Assembly: GCF_000518265.1 (NCBI RefSeq)
Contig: NZ_JADG01000010.1
Span: 372,001 to 436,000 of the forward strand
Direction: 5' to 3'
Length of the DNA stretch: 64,000 nt
Source: Actinomadura oligospora ATCC 43269
GTDB lineage: Bacteria > Actinomycetota > Actinomycetes > Streptosporangiales > Streptosporangiaceae
This document shows positions 8,363 through 16,140 of the stretch, piece by piece; the first letter of the stretch is position 1, and each line of letters opens with the position of its first letter. Position numbers and translations under genes: made by a program. The notes under the pieces were generated by a model that saw nothing but the letters and a program-made list of their open reading frames with translations, had not been told where the DNA came from and did no database searches.

Positions 8363-8432
8363 GCGAACCAGCCTTGGTCCCGGATCCGCCGAATCATGCG
8401 AACCAGCCCTGGTCCTGGATCCGCCGCAGGAA
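8328..8432. repeat. three tandem 35-bp copies of the pqqD 3' end
   Basis: Units at 8328-8362, 8363-8397 and 8398-8432 all begin gcgaaccagcc and share a ggatccgcc core. They differ at a handful of positions each. The rightmost is the functional end of pqqD; the other two encode the mini-ORFs. The 35-bp period is not a multiple of three, so each copy shifts frame and the 4-nt stop-start overlap re-forms each time. Confidence 0.9.
8359..8397 (-). CDS. 12-codon mini-ORF 1 between pqqD and pqqE
   Basis: ATG to TGA encoding MIRRIRDQGWFA. Its ATG overlaps the pqqD stop (ATGA) and its stop overlaps the GTG of mini-ORF 2. It is a copy of the pqqD 3' end. Whether the peptide has any role is unknown; the arrangement itself, stop-start overlaps at every junction, is directly visible. 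Confidence 0.6.
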   Translation of the reverse strand: MIRRIRDQGWFA

Positions 8433-8657
8433 GGTCGGCACTTCGGTGGCGACGGGAGCGTTCGGGAAGCGTTCGGCCAGGATGGTGGAGATGTCGGCCG
8501 CGGTCCGCGTGCCGTCGCACAGCCGGAGGATCTGCCCGGCCTGCGGGTTGAGCACCACCACGCGCTCGGGCATCAGCAGGATGTCGGACTCGCGCACCCC
8601 GTCCCACCTCAGGACGATTCCGCGCCGGATCCTCGGACGCCATTCCGCGGCGTTCAC
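8394..8657 (-). CDS. pqqD: PqqD, PqqA-binding chaperone (RRE protein)
   Basis: 87 residues from a GTG that overlaps the pqqC stop (GTGA). Typical RRE winged-helix pattern: RRGIVLRWD, DILLMPERVVVLNPQAGQIL, CDGTRTAADISTIL. PqqD binds the PqqA leader and presents it to PqqE. The usual actinobacterial length supports this start; longer in-frame upstream codons would run inside pqqC. Confidence 0.93.
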   Translation of the reverse strand: MNAAEWRPRIRRGIVLRWDGVRESDILLMPERVVVLNPQAGQILRLCDGTRTAADISTILAERFPNAPVATEVPTFLRRIQDQGWFA

Positions 8658-9349
8658 TTCTGCGCGCAGGCGTGCTCGACCACGTCCAGCAGCGACCACA
8701 GCACGTCGAACTTGAAGTCCAGCGCGGCCAGCACCCTGTCCTGGTCGGCCCGGGTGGTCGCCCACCGGCGGACGAGGTCGAGGGCCTCGCGGCTGTCCCG
8801 GCGTCCCTGCGGGGGACGGACCTGGAAGTACCGCAGGCCCTCCCGGTCGATCCAGCCGTAGTGCTCCTCGAACGCCGCCGTCCGCCGCTCCATCAGGTCG
8901 GGGGCGAACACCTCGGTCAGCGACGAGGCGACGGCCTCGAGCGGCGTGGCCAGCCGGACGAAGTTGACGTAGCCGTCCACGGCCAGCCGGACCCCGGCCA
9001 GCACGCCCTCACCCGACTCCAGCGCGGAGCGTTCCAGGCCCGCCGCCTCGCCGAGCCGCAGCCAGCGCTCGATGCCGCCCTCGTCGCCGTCATGGCCGTC
9101 GTGGTCGTGGATGCGGCGGATCCAGGCCCGCCGGAGCTCCCGGGTGTCCAGCTTGGCCACGATCAGCGCGTCCTTGGCCGGGATGTTGCGCTGGTAGTAG
9201 AAGCGGTTCGCGATCCAGACGCGCAGTTCCTCGGGGCTGAGCAGGCCGTCGTGCATCCGGACGTTGAACGGGTGCCGGTGGTGGTAGCGCTCGTTGCCGG
9301 CGGCGCGCAGCCGCTGCTCGAACTCGGTGGGTGTCCACGGCGTGCTCAC
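8654..9349 (-). CDS. pqqC: PqqC, pyrroloquinoline-quinone synthase
   Basis: 231 residues, beginning at a GTG that overlaps the pqqB stop. Conserved PqqC helices are visible: RYHHRHPFNVRMHDGLLSPE, WIANRFYYQRNIPAKDA, IRRIHDHDG, and near the end DFKFDVLWSLLDVVEHA. It catalyses the final oxygen-dependent ring closure and eight-electron oxidation giving PQQ. Its place between pqqB and pqqD is canonical. Confidence 0.95.
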   Translation of the reverse strand: MSTPWTPTEFEQRLRAAGNERYHHRHPFNVRMHDGLLSPEELRVWIANRFYYQRNIPAKDALIVAKLDTRELRRAWIRRIHDHDGHDGDEGGIERWLRLGEAAGLERSALESGEGVLAGVRLAVDGYVNFVRLATPLEAVASSLTEVFAPDLMERRTAAFEEHYGWIDREGLRYFQVRPPQGRRDSREALDLVRRWATTRADQDRVLAALDFKFDVLWSLLDVVEHACAQK

Positions 9350-10233
9350 GGTTCGAGGATCATCCCTTCGGCGGCGACCTCGATCCCGTCGGCCGCCAGC
9401 AGGGCGTGCTGCGGCGCGTCCGGATCGGTCAGCGGGTTGGTGTTGTTCAGGTGGGTGTAGAAGCGGTGCCGGGCCGGCAGGCGGGCGAGCCTCCCGGCCG
9501 TTCCCGAAGGCCCGCTGATCGGCAGATGGCCCATCTGGGTGGCCGTGCGGCGGGAGAACCCGGCGGTGCGGGGCTCCTGGTCGTCCCAGAAGGTGCCGTC
9601 GACGAACACGCAGTCGGCGTCGGACAGTTCCTTGTCGAGTTCGGGAGACCAGTCCGCGATCGCCGGCGCGTAGACCAGGCTGCCGCGTTCGCCGTCGATG
9701 CGCAGCGCCACCGACCAGTGCCCCGCGCGCTCCTCGGCGGCGTAGCGAGGACGCTTGCCCGACACCGGTACCGCCCGGACCCGCAGACCGCCGTCCAGCC
9801 GGACGCTCTCGCCGTCGCGCAACTCCCGCCACGACAGGTCGGTGTAGGGCGCCAGCACCTCGTGGACGCGCAGTCCGTTCGACAGCCCGCGCCACACCGC
9901 GGCCGTCGACAGGACGCTGACGCGCGAGGCCTCCCGAAGCTGGAACAGTCCGAGCGTGTGGTCGAGTTCCGCATCGGTGAGGATCACTCCCGCGAGCGGC
10001 GACCGCCTGCCGCCGGGCTCGGGCCGCAGGTCAGCCCACGCCTCGATCTGGTCGGTCAGGTCCGGCGTCGCGTTCACCACATACCAGGGCCCGGCGGACG
10101 AGCCGCTGACGGCGAGGGAGGCATGGGAACGGCGCCGCTCGGGATGGCGGCGGGCTCCGGCACACCCCCCGCAGCCGCAGTTCCACTGCGGGACGCCGCC
10201 CCCGGCCGCCGTCCCGAGCACGCGTACGCGCAT
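9346..10233 (-). CDS. pqqB: PqqB, metallo-hydrolase-fold oxygenase of PQQ synthesis
   Basis: 295 residues starting MRVRVLGTAAGGGVPQWNC; codons upstream in the same frame would overlap pqqA and lack family similarity. The metallo-beta-lactamase-type fold is shown by TDAELDHTLGLFQLRE, FVDGTFWDD, QMGHLPISG and YTHLNNTNPL. PqqB hydroxylates the Glu-Tyr intermediate before PqqC acts. An 11-bp gap separates it from the pqqA stop. Confidence 0.95.
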   Translation of the reverse strand: MRVRVLGTAAGGGVPQWNCGCGGCAGARRHPERRRSHASLAVSGSSAGPWYVVNATPDLTDQIEAWADLRPEPGGRRSPLAGVILTDAELDHTLGLFQLREASRVSVLSTAAVWRGLSNGLRVHEVLAPYTDLSWRELRDGESVRLDGGLRVRAVPVSGKRPRYAAEERAGHWSVALRIDGERGSLVYAPAIADWSPELDKELSDADCVFVDGTFWDDQEPRTAGFSRRTATQMGHLPISGPSGTAGRLARLPARHRFYTHLNNTNPLTDPDAPQHALLAADGIEVAAEGMILEP

Positions 10234-10243
10234 CGGCGGACGG

Positions 10244-10360
10244 CTACTCGGGCTCGGCCGCCGGTCCCGAGAGCGATCCCGGATAGTACGCCGTGACCTC
10301 CAGCGAGGTGTTGACCACCTCGAAGTCAGGTGTCCGCCACACCATCGACTGCTCGTCCAT
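10244..10360 (-). CDS. pqqA: PqqA, PQQ precursor peptide
   Basis: A 38-residue ORF (MDEQSMVWRTPDFEVV..., ending AAEPE) with the diagnostic ExTxY core EVTAY: Glu21 and Tyr25 are the residues that become PQQ. A GGGACGG ribosome-binding site stands 5 nt before the ATG. It is the first gene of pqqABCDE and is easily missed because of its size. No separate pqqF/G protease is in the window. Confidence 0.93.
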   Translation of the reverse strand: MDEQSMVWRTPDFEVVNTSLEVTAYYPGSLSGPAAEPE

Positions 10361-10548
10361 TCGACCGTCCCTTCGCATCGGATGCCCCTCACCCGTGTGA
10401 GGCGATACCGCTACATCGACCAAGTAAAGAACCGGCGCCAGATTGCGCCTGTATCAGAGACCTTTCCAGGCCCGCCACGCTGTTGTCTGTCCACACTCGC
10501 GCCACTTCCGTTCGCCTGACCGTCCGGTTTTCTATCGCACCGGGACGA

Positions 10549-12741
10549 TCAATCGGTGTCAGGATCCTGGCGGATCTCGCCGTGCTCGAAGCGGACGGAG
10601 GTATCCGTACTGCCGGCGGTGGGGAAGCCGTATTCCCCGGCGGCGCCGCCGCTCTCGAGCCAGCGGTCGCGGGTGGCTCCGTACAGGGCGTGTGCGCCGG
10701 TGTCGGCGCTCCACACGACGGTGGCGACGGTGGGTGTGCCAGGAGCGGGACGCCTGCAGGTGGCCGTGGGGTCGTGACCGACACCCCGGTAGTGCTGCAC
10801 GAGCCCGGGAACACCGCGTGTGTTGCGGACGTCCTCGACCGGCCCGTCGGGCGTGCCCAGCTTCCCCGCGGTTCCGCCCTGGCTGAGGTGGTAGTCGCGG
10901 ATCGCGCGCTCGCCCGGGCTCGACGGCTCCGGTTCGACCGCCGCTTCGGCGGGCGGAGTGGTGACCCCGCCTCCCTCGGCCACGCCGAGGCCGACGGCCG
11001 CCGAAGCGCGTTGGACGGGGTGATGCGTGAGTCCGTAGACGATGACGCTGGCGGGGCCGATGTAGTTGTTGTGGGCGTCGTTGGGGGCGAAGGTGGCGCG
11101 GAAGACCTTGCCTTCGGCGATGGTCGGGGGATTGAACTTGGCGTACAGGACGTTCCTGGAGTCGCGCCACAGCTCCTGGAGCAGCTTCCCGCTGGCGCCG
11201 CCGGGAGTGGCGGCGTAGGCGACGAGGTAGCCGGACACCTTCTGCCACTGGCCGTCGTTCTGCGGGTAGGACACCCAGACGATGCCGTTGGTGTCGCCGT
11301 TGGCGGAGATGGAGCAGGAGCCGCCGGGCATGCCGATGTTGGGTGCTTCGTTGCTTTCCCCGAAGGGACGGGTGGCCTTGGTGACGGGATCGACGTCGTA
11401 GACGACCTGTCGGGCGGTCCGGTCATACCGGAACGCTTTGAGGTGGTCTTTCTCGGCCATGTGGTAAATGCAGCTCGTGCCCGTCCAGTAAACGGGATTG
11501 CCGTGGATGTTCGAGCCGAACGCCTCGGTACTGGCGAAGTTGTCCAACGCGCGGGGCGTGTAGGGGCTCGTCCCCATGTGCTGGTTGTAGAAGGCCTGGA
11601 AACCCTCGCCGATATGGTCGGGGTTGACGCCGGGAAGCTGCCAGTCGGGTGGGCTGCTGTCCTGGCGCAACGCCATGGTGGTGGCGTCCAGGGTGTAGAT
11701 GCGGCTCTGCTTGCCGCCCATGACGAGCACCCCGTTGGGCAGGAGGGTGGGCCCGCCGGAACCGAGGTCGGTGTCGCCGAACTGCTCCGGAGTGCCGTAC
11801 CCGTCCCGCAGGAACCCCGCGTTGCGAGGCGTGAAGCGGCCCGCCAGGGCAAGGCCCGGCCAGGCACCGGTGGGCCGCAGCCGGACGACGCTGTCGCCCA
11901 GGTTGCCTGGCGAGCCGGGACCGGGACTCCCGGCGAGCAGGAACTCGTTGCCGGTGGCGAAGTAGATGTGCCCGTCCGAGCTGCCGACCAGGCCGGCCCC
12001 GGACTGCCAGACGCCTGCCGCGCGGGCTCCGGTCGAGGTGCAGAACACCGCGGCCGGTGCCAGGTCGGAGGCCCGGTAGCCGAGGATCCACCCGTGATAG
12101 GGACCGGCGTCGCAGCTGAAGGTGCCCCAGCCGAGGTAGACGACGCCGCCCTGCAGGAGCAGGGCCGGACGGTTGCGTTGGAACCGGGTGTCGAATGTGA
12201 GGGTTCCGGAGGCGGGGCTCGTGGCCGCGGCGGAGGCGGAGATCCGGACGGGGGGAATGCGGTCGCCGCCGTGCCCGATGTCGAGGGCGTGCAGGTAGTT
12301 GGCCCCGTCGTCGGACGCGCCCGGGGAGGTGCCCGCACGGGCGACGATGTACATGATGCCGGTGGCCGGGTCGATGACGGGAGTGCTGGTGACCCCGACC
12401 GATCCGACGGTCTCGCGGCACATTTCGGAATTGCTCAGGATGCGGTAGGGCCGCAGCCGCCTCGACCACACGGCCGGGGTGGCGGGGTCGGTGGCGAGGT
12501 TGTCGGCGTCGTAGGCGTACACCATGTTGGTGCTGGTGGCGACGTAGAAGAGGTTCTTGGCGCCGCCGCCGGTGGCAACACCGTGCACGTAGAGCGGCTG
12601 CGTGTAGACGTCCCCTTCGACATGCCGGGAGTACAACTCGCCGAAGGTGCCGGAGTTGACGTTGGCGGGAGTGAGCCGGGTTTCGACCGTGTACGCGCCG
12701 GTGCGGGCGTTGTCGTTGTGATGGGTCGTGACGTTGGCCAT
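10549..12741 (-). CDS. PQQ-type beta-propeller protein with C-terminal LGFP repeats
   Basis: About 730 residues. The N-terminus (NVTTHHNDNARTG, LTPANVNSGTFGELYS, YTQPLYVHGV) and repeated propeller blades (VYAYDADN, TSTPVIDPATGIMYIVA, ALDIGHGG) are typical of quinoprotein-like propellers. The last ~130 residues contain LGFP-type repeats (AGKLGTPDGPVEDV, AGEYGFPTAGSTDT) that usually bind cell wall. No signal peptide is visible, which is odd for this class. The ATG at 12741 is favoured over 12747 because GGGGG sits at correct spacing before it. It is 188 bp upstream of pqqA on the same strand. PQQ dependence is an inference. Confidence 0.8.
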   Translation of the reverse strand: MANVTTHHNDNARTGAYTVETRLTPANVNSGTFGELYSRHVEGDVYTQPLYVHGVATGGGAKNLFYVATSTNMVYAYDADNLATDPATPAVWSRRLRPYRILSNSEMCRETVGSVGVTSTPVIDPATGIMYIVARAGTSPGASDDGANYLHALDIGHGGDRIPPVRISASAAATSPASGTLTFDTRFQRNRPALLLQGGVVYLGWGTFSCDAGPYHGWILGYRASDLAPAAVFCTSTGARAAGVWQSGAGLVGSSDGHIYFATGNEFLLAGSPGPGSPGNLGDSVVRLRPTGAWPGLALAGRFTPRNAGFLRDGYGTPEQFGDTDLGSGGPTLLPNGVLVMGGKQSRIYTLDATTMALRQDSSPPDWQLPGVNPDHIGEGFQAFYNQHMGTSPYTPRALDNFASTEAFGSNIHGNPVYWTGTSCIYHMAEKDHLKAFRYDRTARQVVYDVDPVTKATRPFGESNEAPNIGMPGGSCSISANGDTNGIVWVSYPQNDGQWQKVSGYLVAYAATPGGASGKLLQELWRDSRNVLYAKFNPPTIAEGKVFRATFAPNDAHNNYIGPASVIVYGLTHHPVQRASAAVGLGVAEGGGVTTPPAEAAVEPEPSSPGERAIRDYHLSQGGTAGKLGTPDGPVEDVRNTRGVPGLVQHYRGVGHDPTATCRRPAPGTPTVATVVWSADTGAHALYGATRDRWLESGGAAGEYGFPTAGSTDTSVRFEHGEIRQDPDTD

Positions 12742-12751
12742 GGCCATCCCC

Positions 12752-13183
12752 CTAGATGAGGTCGACCCCGCCGGAGTGGATGTCGACCCACGCGGCGTTC
12801 GGGTCGGTGCCCAGGGCGGTGAAGATGGAGATGCCCAGACCCCACCGGACGGACGGGCGCGGGTTCTGCGGAAGGACGAACCGGCTGAACACGTTCGTGC
12901 CGGTGAGGTTGAGGCCGTCCAGACCGAGGATCTTGTTGTCCCCGTCCCAGACGTGGAAGCTCTTGATGGAGCCCTGGGCGCCGGTGGAGAACATGACCAT
13001 GGCGGCGTCGACCCGCAGCCGGATGTCGGTGATGATGACGGCGGTGGGGATGGCCAGGTGATACCAGCCCGACGTCCCGGGATGCCGGATCTGCCCGGCC
13101 CAGCCGATCCGTCCGACGGTCAGGGCCGGGTTCTCGTTCTGCAGCGCGTGACCGTGGACCCACATTGCCTGGGAGATAGCCAT
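12752..13183 (-). CDS. conserved hypothetical protein paired with the beta-propeller gene
   Basis: 143 residues starting MAISQAMWVHGHALQNENP with a GAAGGGATCACG ribosome-binding site. It looks like an all-beta, lectin-like sandwich (GWYHLAIPTAVIITDIRL, IKSFHVWDG, NPRPSVRWGLGISIFTAL). It may belong to an actinobacterial DUF family (DUF6623-like is my best guess, unverified). It ends 10 bp before the favoured propeller ATG at 12741, so the two are an operon. No signal peptide. Confidence 0.65.
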   Translation of the reverse strand: MAISQAMWVHGHALQNENPALTVGRIGWAGQIRHPGTSGWYHLAIPTAVIITDIRLRVDAAMVMFSTGAQGSIKSFHVWDGDNKILGLDGLNLTGTNVFSRFVLPQNPRPSVRWGLGISIFTALGTDPNAAWVDIHSGGVDLI

Positions 13184-13731
13184 CGTGATCCCTTCAAGAC
13201 AGACCGATGTCCATGGCGAGCAGGTTCCGCCGCGCGGACCGACCGAGCCCCCGACGCCCAGCACCCCCGCGGCTCGGTCGGCACGCACGCCCGCCGATGC
13301 ATCTGGTGCAACTCAAGACCCGACACACCCCTGGCCAGATGACCGAACCGTCACCTGAACCTCGCGGCCTCCGCAGAGCGCCATCCCACTTCTCCACCAA
13401 CATCCGATATGCGCGATACGGCTCGTCGGCCCGACGCTTCGCCAGTGCCGCACGTCAACCCCGACGCCCGTCCGCATATCGCCCCGACAACACGCAGCGT
13501 TACAGATAGTAGCGCAGCGTGGTAAACGCAGAACCGCAGGCACGCTCGCGAACCCGCCGCCCCCGCGCTCCACGTCGTCATCCGACGGCTGACAAGTTCC
13601 CCCGGCCACCGCCTACCGATCCGAGGATCGGGTCTAGGAGGCCGAACACGCGCTCACCCGCATCTACGGACGGGCCGGTCGACGGGCAACGACCTAACCA
13701 TTGCCCGCTGCTCCGTCGGCGGGCGAGGACC
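13184..13731. other. 550-bp stretch without a supportable gene
   Basis: Short overlapping frames are Arg/Pro/Ser-rich shadows without ribosome-binding sites or recognisable domains. It presumably contains the promoter for the leftward 13183 operon; I could not pick a convincing -35/-10. Confidence 0.4.
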
Positions 13732-13759
13732 CCCGCGTGGGCCGACTGGCCCACGCGGG
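13732..13759. terminator. 12-bp perfect hairpin terminator
   Basis: CCCGCGTGGGCC, a GACT loop, GGCCCACGCGGG. It lies 30 bp past the stop of the leftward repeat-protein gene at 13789. There is no U-tract, as is usual in high-GC actinomycetes. Confidence 0.75.
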
Positions 13760-13788
13760 AGCGACCGTCGCAGCGCGGCTGGGAATCG

Positions 13789-14070
13789 TCACCCGCCGGT
13801 GCCTGGGTAGAAGTCCTCCCTGGGCGGGGCGAACCCGCCGGAGTGTGGCCAGTAGTCGTTGCCCGCCGGGGCGTACCCTCCGTGGCCCGGGTAGAAGTCG
13901 TCCTTCGGTGGGGCGAACCCGCCGCCGCTCGGCCAGTAGTCGTCGCCCGCCGGGGCGAATCCGCCCGTGCTCGGCCAGAAGTCGTCGCCCGCTTGGGCGG
14001 GGGCGGCGGCCAGGGTGAGGCCGGTGGTCGCGGCCACGGTGGCGATGAGGATCCTGACGTGTGTGCGCAT
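13789..14070 (-). CDS. small secreted protein with five aromatic-proline repeats
   Basis: 93 residues with AAGGGAG before the ATG. A Sec signal peptide (RTHVRILIATVAATTGLTLA..., cleavage after AQA) is followed only by five ~13-residue repeats. Each has an acidic pair, two aromatic residues, Pro, two or more Gly and APx: GDDFWPSTGGFAPA, GDDYWPSGGGFAPP, KDDFYPGHGGYAPA, GNDYWPHSGGFAPP, REDFYPGTGG. WPS/H and FYPG versions alternate towards the C-terminus. No family recognised. It may be a surface or structural peptide, or a modified precursor; no modifying enzyme is adjacent. Confidence 0.75.
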   Translation of the reverse strand: MRTHVRILIATVAATTGLTLAAAPAQAGDDFWPSTGGFAPAGDDYWPSGGGFAPPKDDFYPGHGGYAPAGNDYWPHSGGFAPPREDFYPGTGG

Positions 14071-14387
14071 GCTGCTCCCTTGCGCCGGATACCGGGTGCG
14101 GGGCGCACGGCCGGGGACGGCCGCCCGGACCCCAGCCTTGGGGGCGGAAAATTGTCTGGCAATCCCCACCCACCTACGCCAGACAAAGCGGACGGCGGCG
14201 GGGGCGCGGCCGGGCACCGACATGCGCTGCCGACTGGCCTCCGCTGGCCTGCATTCCTGGAGATTCTGACGCGTGAAGAGGCTGGCGGTCCCCGCCGTGT
14301 GGGGGCGCTGGGCGGGGTTCGGCGTGAAGCGAGGGTCCAGGACGAGGCGGTCTCGAGTTCAGCTGATGCTGGTGGGCCGTGGGCTTG

Positions 14388-14813
14388 TTAGCCCCATAGC
14401 CAGAGTGACGCGAGGTCGGCGAAGGCGTTCTCTTCCTGGGTGGCCTGGAGTGGGCGGGTTTCTTTGTGGAATCGAAGAGTTACGCCGGTGACGGGGAGTG
14501 GGGGCTGGTTGGGGATGGTCATCGTCGTCCCGGCGGGTAGGTCGAAGTGCGAGGAGCCCCAGGACGAGCCCCAGGGGGAGACCTCGGGCTCCTCGTGCCA
14601 GGCCAACTCGGCGCTCAGCCCGGCGAACGTGGCGATCGGTGTCTGCTGGGCGTCCTGGAAGACAGCCTGGTCGATGTTGAGTGAGGTCCGGGCCACCAGC
14701 GTGGGACCGCCTGGCAGTATCTGGAACCGCCAGATGTCGTCGTCCACCTCGGCCAGGGCCCGGGCGAAGATGTCGAGGAACGTCCGGCCCTCAGCGGGCT
14801 CGTCTCGCGTCAT
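14388..14813 (-). CDS. hypothetical protein
   Basis: 141 residues from an ATG at 14813. One domain of mixed strands and helices (TFLDIFARALAEVDDDIWRFQILPG at the N-terminus, later WGSSWGSSHFDLPAGTT and TGVTLRFHKETRPL). I do not recognise the family. Codon usage is native. The 317 bp between it and the repeat-protein gene hold nothing I can name. Confidence 0.5.
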   Translation of the reverse strand: MTRDEPAEGRTFLDIFARALAEVDDDIWRFQILPGGPTLVARTSLNIDQAVFQDAQQTPIATFAGLSAELAWHEEPEVSPWGSSWGSSHFDLPAGTTMTIPNQPPLPVTGVTLRFHKETRPLQATQEENAFADLASLWLWG

Positions 14814-14971
14814 GGTCGGTGATCGTAGGGCTTGCGAAGCCGTCGTCGACGACGGCGGATGACCCCAACAGTTCTCGATTTCCGCCGCGATGCGGTGCGG
14901 TGCTGGGCCGGTTCGCCACCCGTGTCGGGCCAGGCGCTTCTCGGAAACCGTTCGGGCTTGGGACGGCGTTT

Positions 14972-16129
14972 CTACCGCACGCCGTAGAGGTGTTCCAGGG
15001 CCAGTTGGTCGAGATGTTCGAAGGCGGAGCCGCGGGTGGCGAGGGTTTCGATGTCGGGGGACGCGTCGCGGACGGAGCGCCAGTCCTCGCCGTCGGCGAG
15101 GGTCGGGACGGCCAGTTCGTCGAGCTTCGCGCGGCGCAGGGCGTCCTGGACCTCGGGGTCGGCGCGGAAGGCGCGGGCCTTCCCGCGCAGGATCAGCCAG
15201 TTGCGCATGCAGGCCCGCGCCGACTCCCAGACGCCCTCGTCGTCCTCGGTGCGCGGCGGCTTGAAGTCGAAGTGGATCGGACCGGTGTAGTCGCTGTTCT
15301 CGATGAGGTCGACGACCCAGAACGCGCCGCGCGCGTTGCCCGCGCCGAAGCGCAGGTCCTGGTCGTAGCGGGGGCCGTGCTGGCCGTTCAGGTCGATGTG
15401 GAACAGCTTGCCCTGCCACAGCGCCTGGGCGAGGCCGTGCGCGTAGTTGAGGCCGGCCATCTCCTCATGCCCGACCTCGGGGTTGAGGCCGACGTTCTCG
15501 GACCGTTCGAGGGTCTGGATGAAGGCGAGGGCGTGGCCGATGGTGGGGAGCAGGATGTCCCCGCGCGGCTCGTTCGGCTTCGGCTCGATGGCGAAGCGCA
15601 GGTCGTAGCCCTGGTCGGCGACGTAGGCGCCGAGGACGTCGAACGCCTCCCTGTAACGGTCCAGGGCGGCTCGGACGTCCTTGGCGGCGCCCGACTCGGC
15701 GCCCTCGCGGCCGCCCCAGCACACGTAGGTCTCGGCGTCCAGCTCGGCGGCGAGGTCGAGGTTGTCCATGACCTTGCGCAGCGCGAACCGGCGGACGTCG
15801 CGGTCGTTGGCGGTGAACGCGCCGTCCTTGAAGACCGGGTGGGAGAACAGGTTGGTCGTCGCGGTGGTGACGACCAGGCCCGTCTCGTCGAGCGCCTTCC
15901 TGAACGCGTCGATCCTCCCCTGGCGTTCCGCGGGGGAGGCGTCGAAGTCGAACACGTCGTTGTCGTGGAAGTTGACGCCGTGGGCGCCGATCTCCGCGAG
16001 CTTCCGGACGGCGCGGTCGGCGGGCATCGGCGGCCGGGTGCCGAGGCCGAACACGTCGACGCCCTGCCAGCCGACCGTCCAGATGCCGAACGAGAACCGG
16101 TCCTCCGGGACGGGGGCGTAGTCGCTCAT
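14972..16129 (-). CDS. xylA: xylose isomerase
   Basis: 385 residues, normal actinobacterial XylA length. It starts MSDYAPVPEDRFSFGIWTVGW and contains the catalytic His in GVNFHDNDVF, metal-binding FAIEPKPNEPRGD, GHEEMAGLNYAHGLAQAL and HIDLNGQ. It converts D-xylose to D-xylulose in the cytoplasm. It lies 11 bp downstream of xylB in a leftward xylBA operon facing the divergent ROK repressor. Confidence 0.97.
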   Translation of the reverse strand: MSDYAPVPEDRFSFGIWTVGWQGVDVFGLGTRPPMPADRAVRKLAEIGAHGVNFHDNDVFDFDASPAERQGRIDAFRKALDETGLVVTTATTNLFSHPVFKDGAFTANDRDVRRFALRKVMDNLDLAAELDAETYVCWGGREGAESGAAKDVRAALDRYREAFDVLGAYVADQGYDLRFAIEPKPNEPRGDILLPTIGHALAFIQTLERSENVGLNPEVGHEEMAGLNYAHGLAQALWQGKLFHIDLNGQHGPRYDQDLRFGAGNARGAFWVVDLIENSDYTGPIHFDFKPPRTEDDEGVWESARACMRNWLILRGKARAFRADPEVQDALRRAKLDELAVPTLADGEDWRSVRDASPDIETLATRGSAFEHLDQLALEHLYGVR

Positions 16130-16140
16130 GGGTCTCCTTG

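Noticed and set aside
8328..8432. 35-bp repeats as a CRISPR array or iterons
   Set aside because: Only three units with no spacers; they are copies of the pqqD 3' coding end.
10330..12759. Very long open frame on the plus strand opposite the beta-propeller gene
   Set aside because: Val/Gly/Ala-rich shadow of the leftward propeller gene; no start signal or family similarity.
13201..13609. Small genes on either strand
   Set aside because: Only Arg/Ser-rich overlapping frames; no coding signature.
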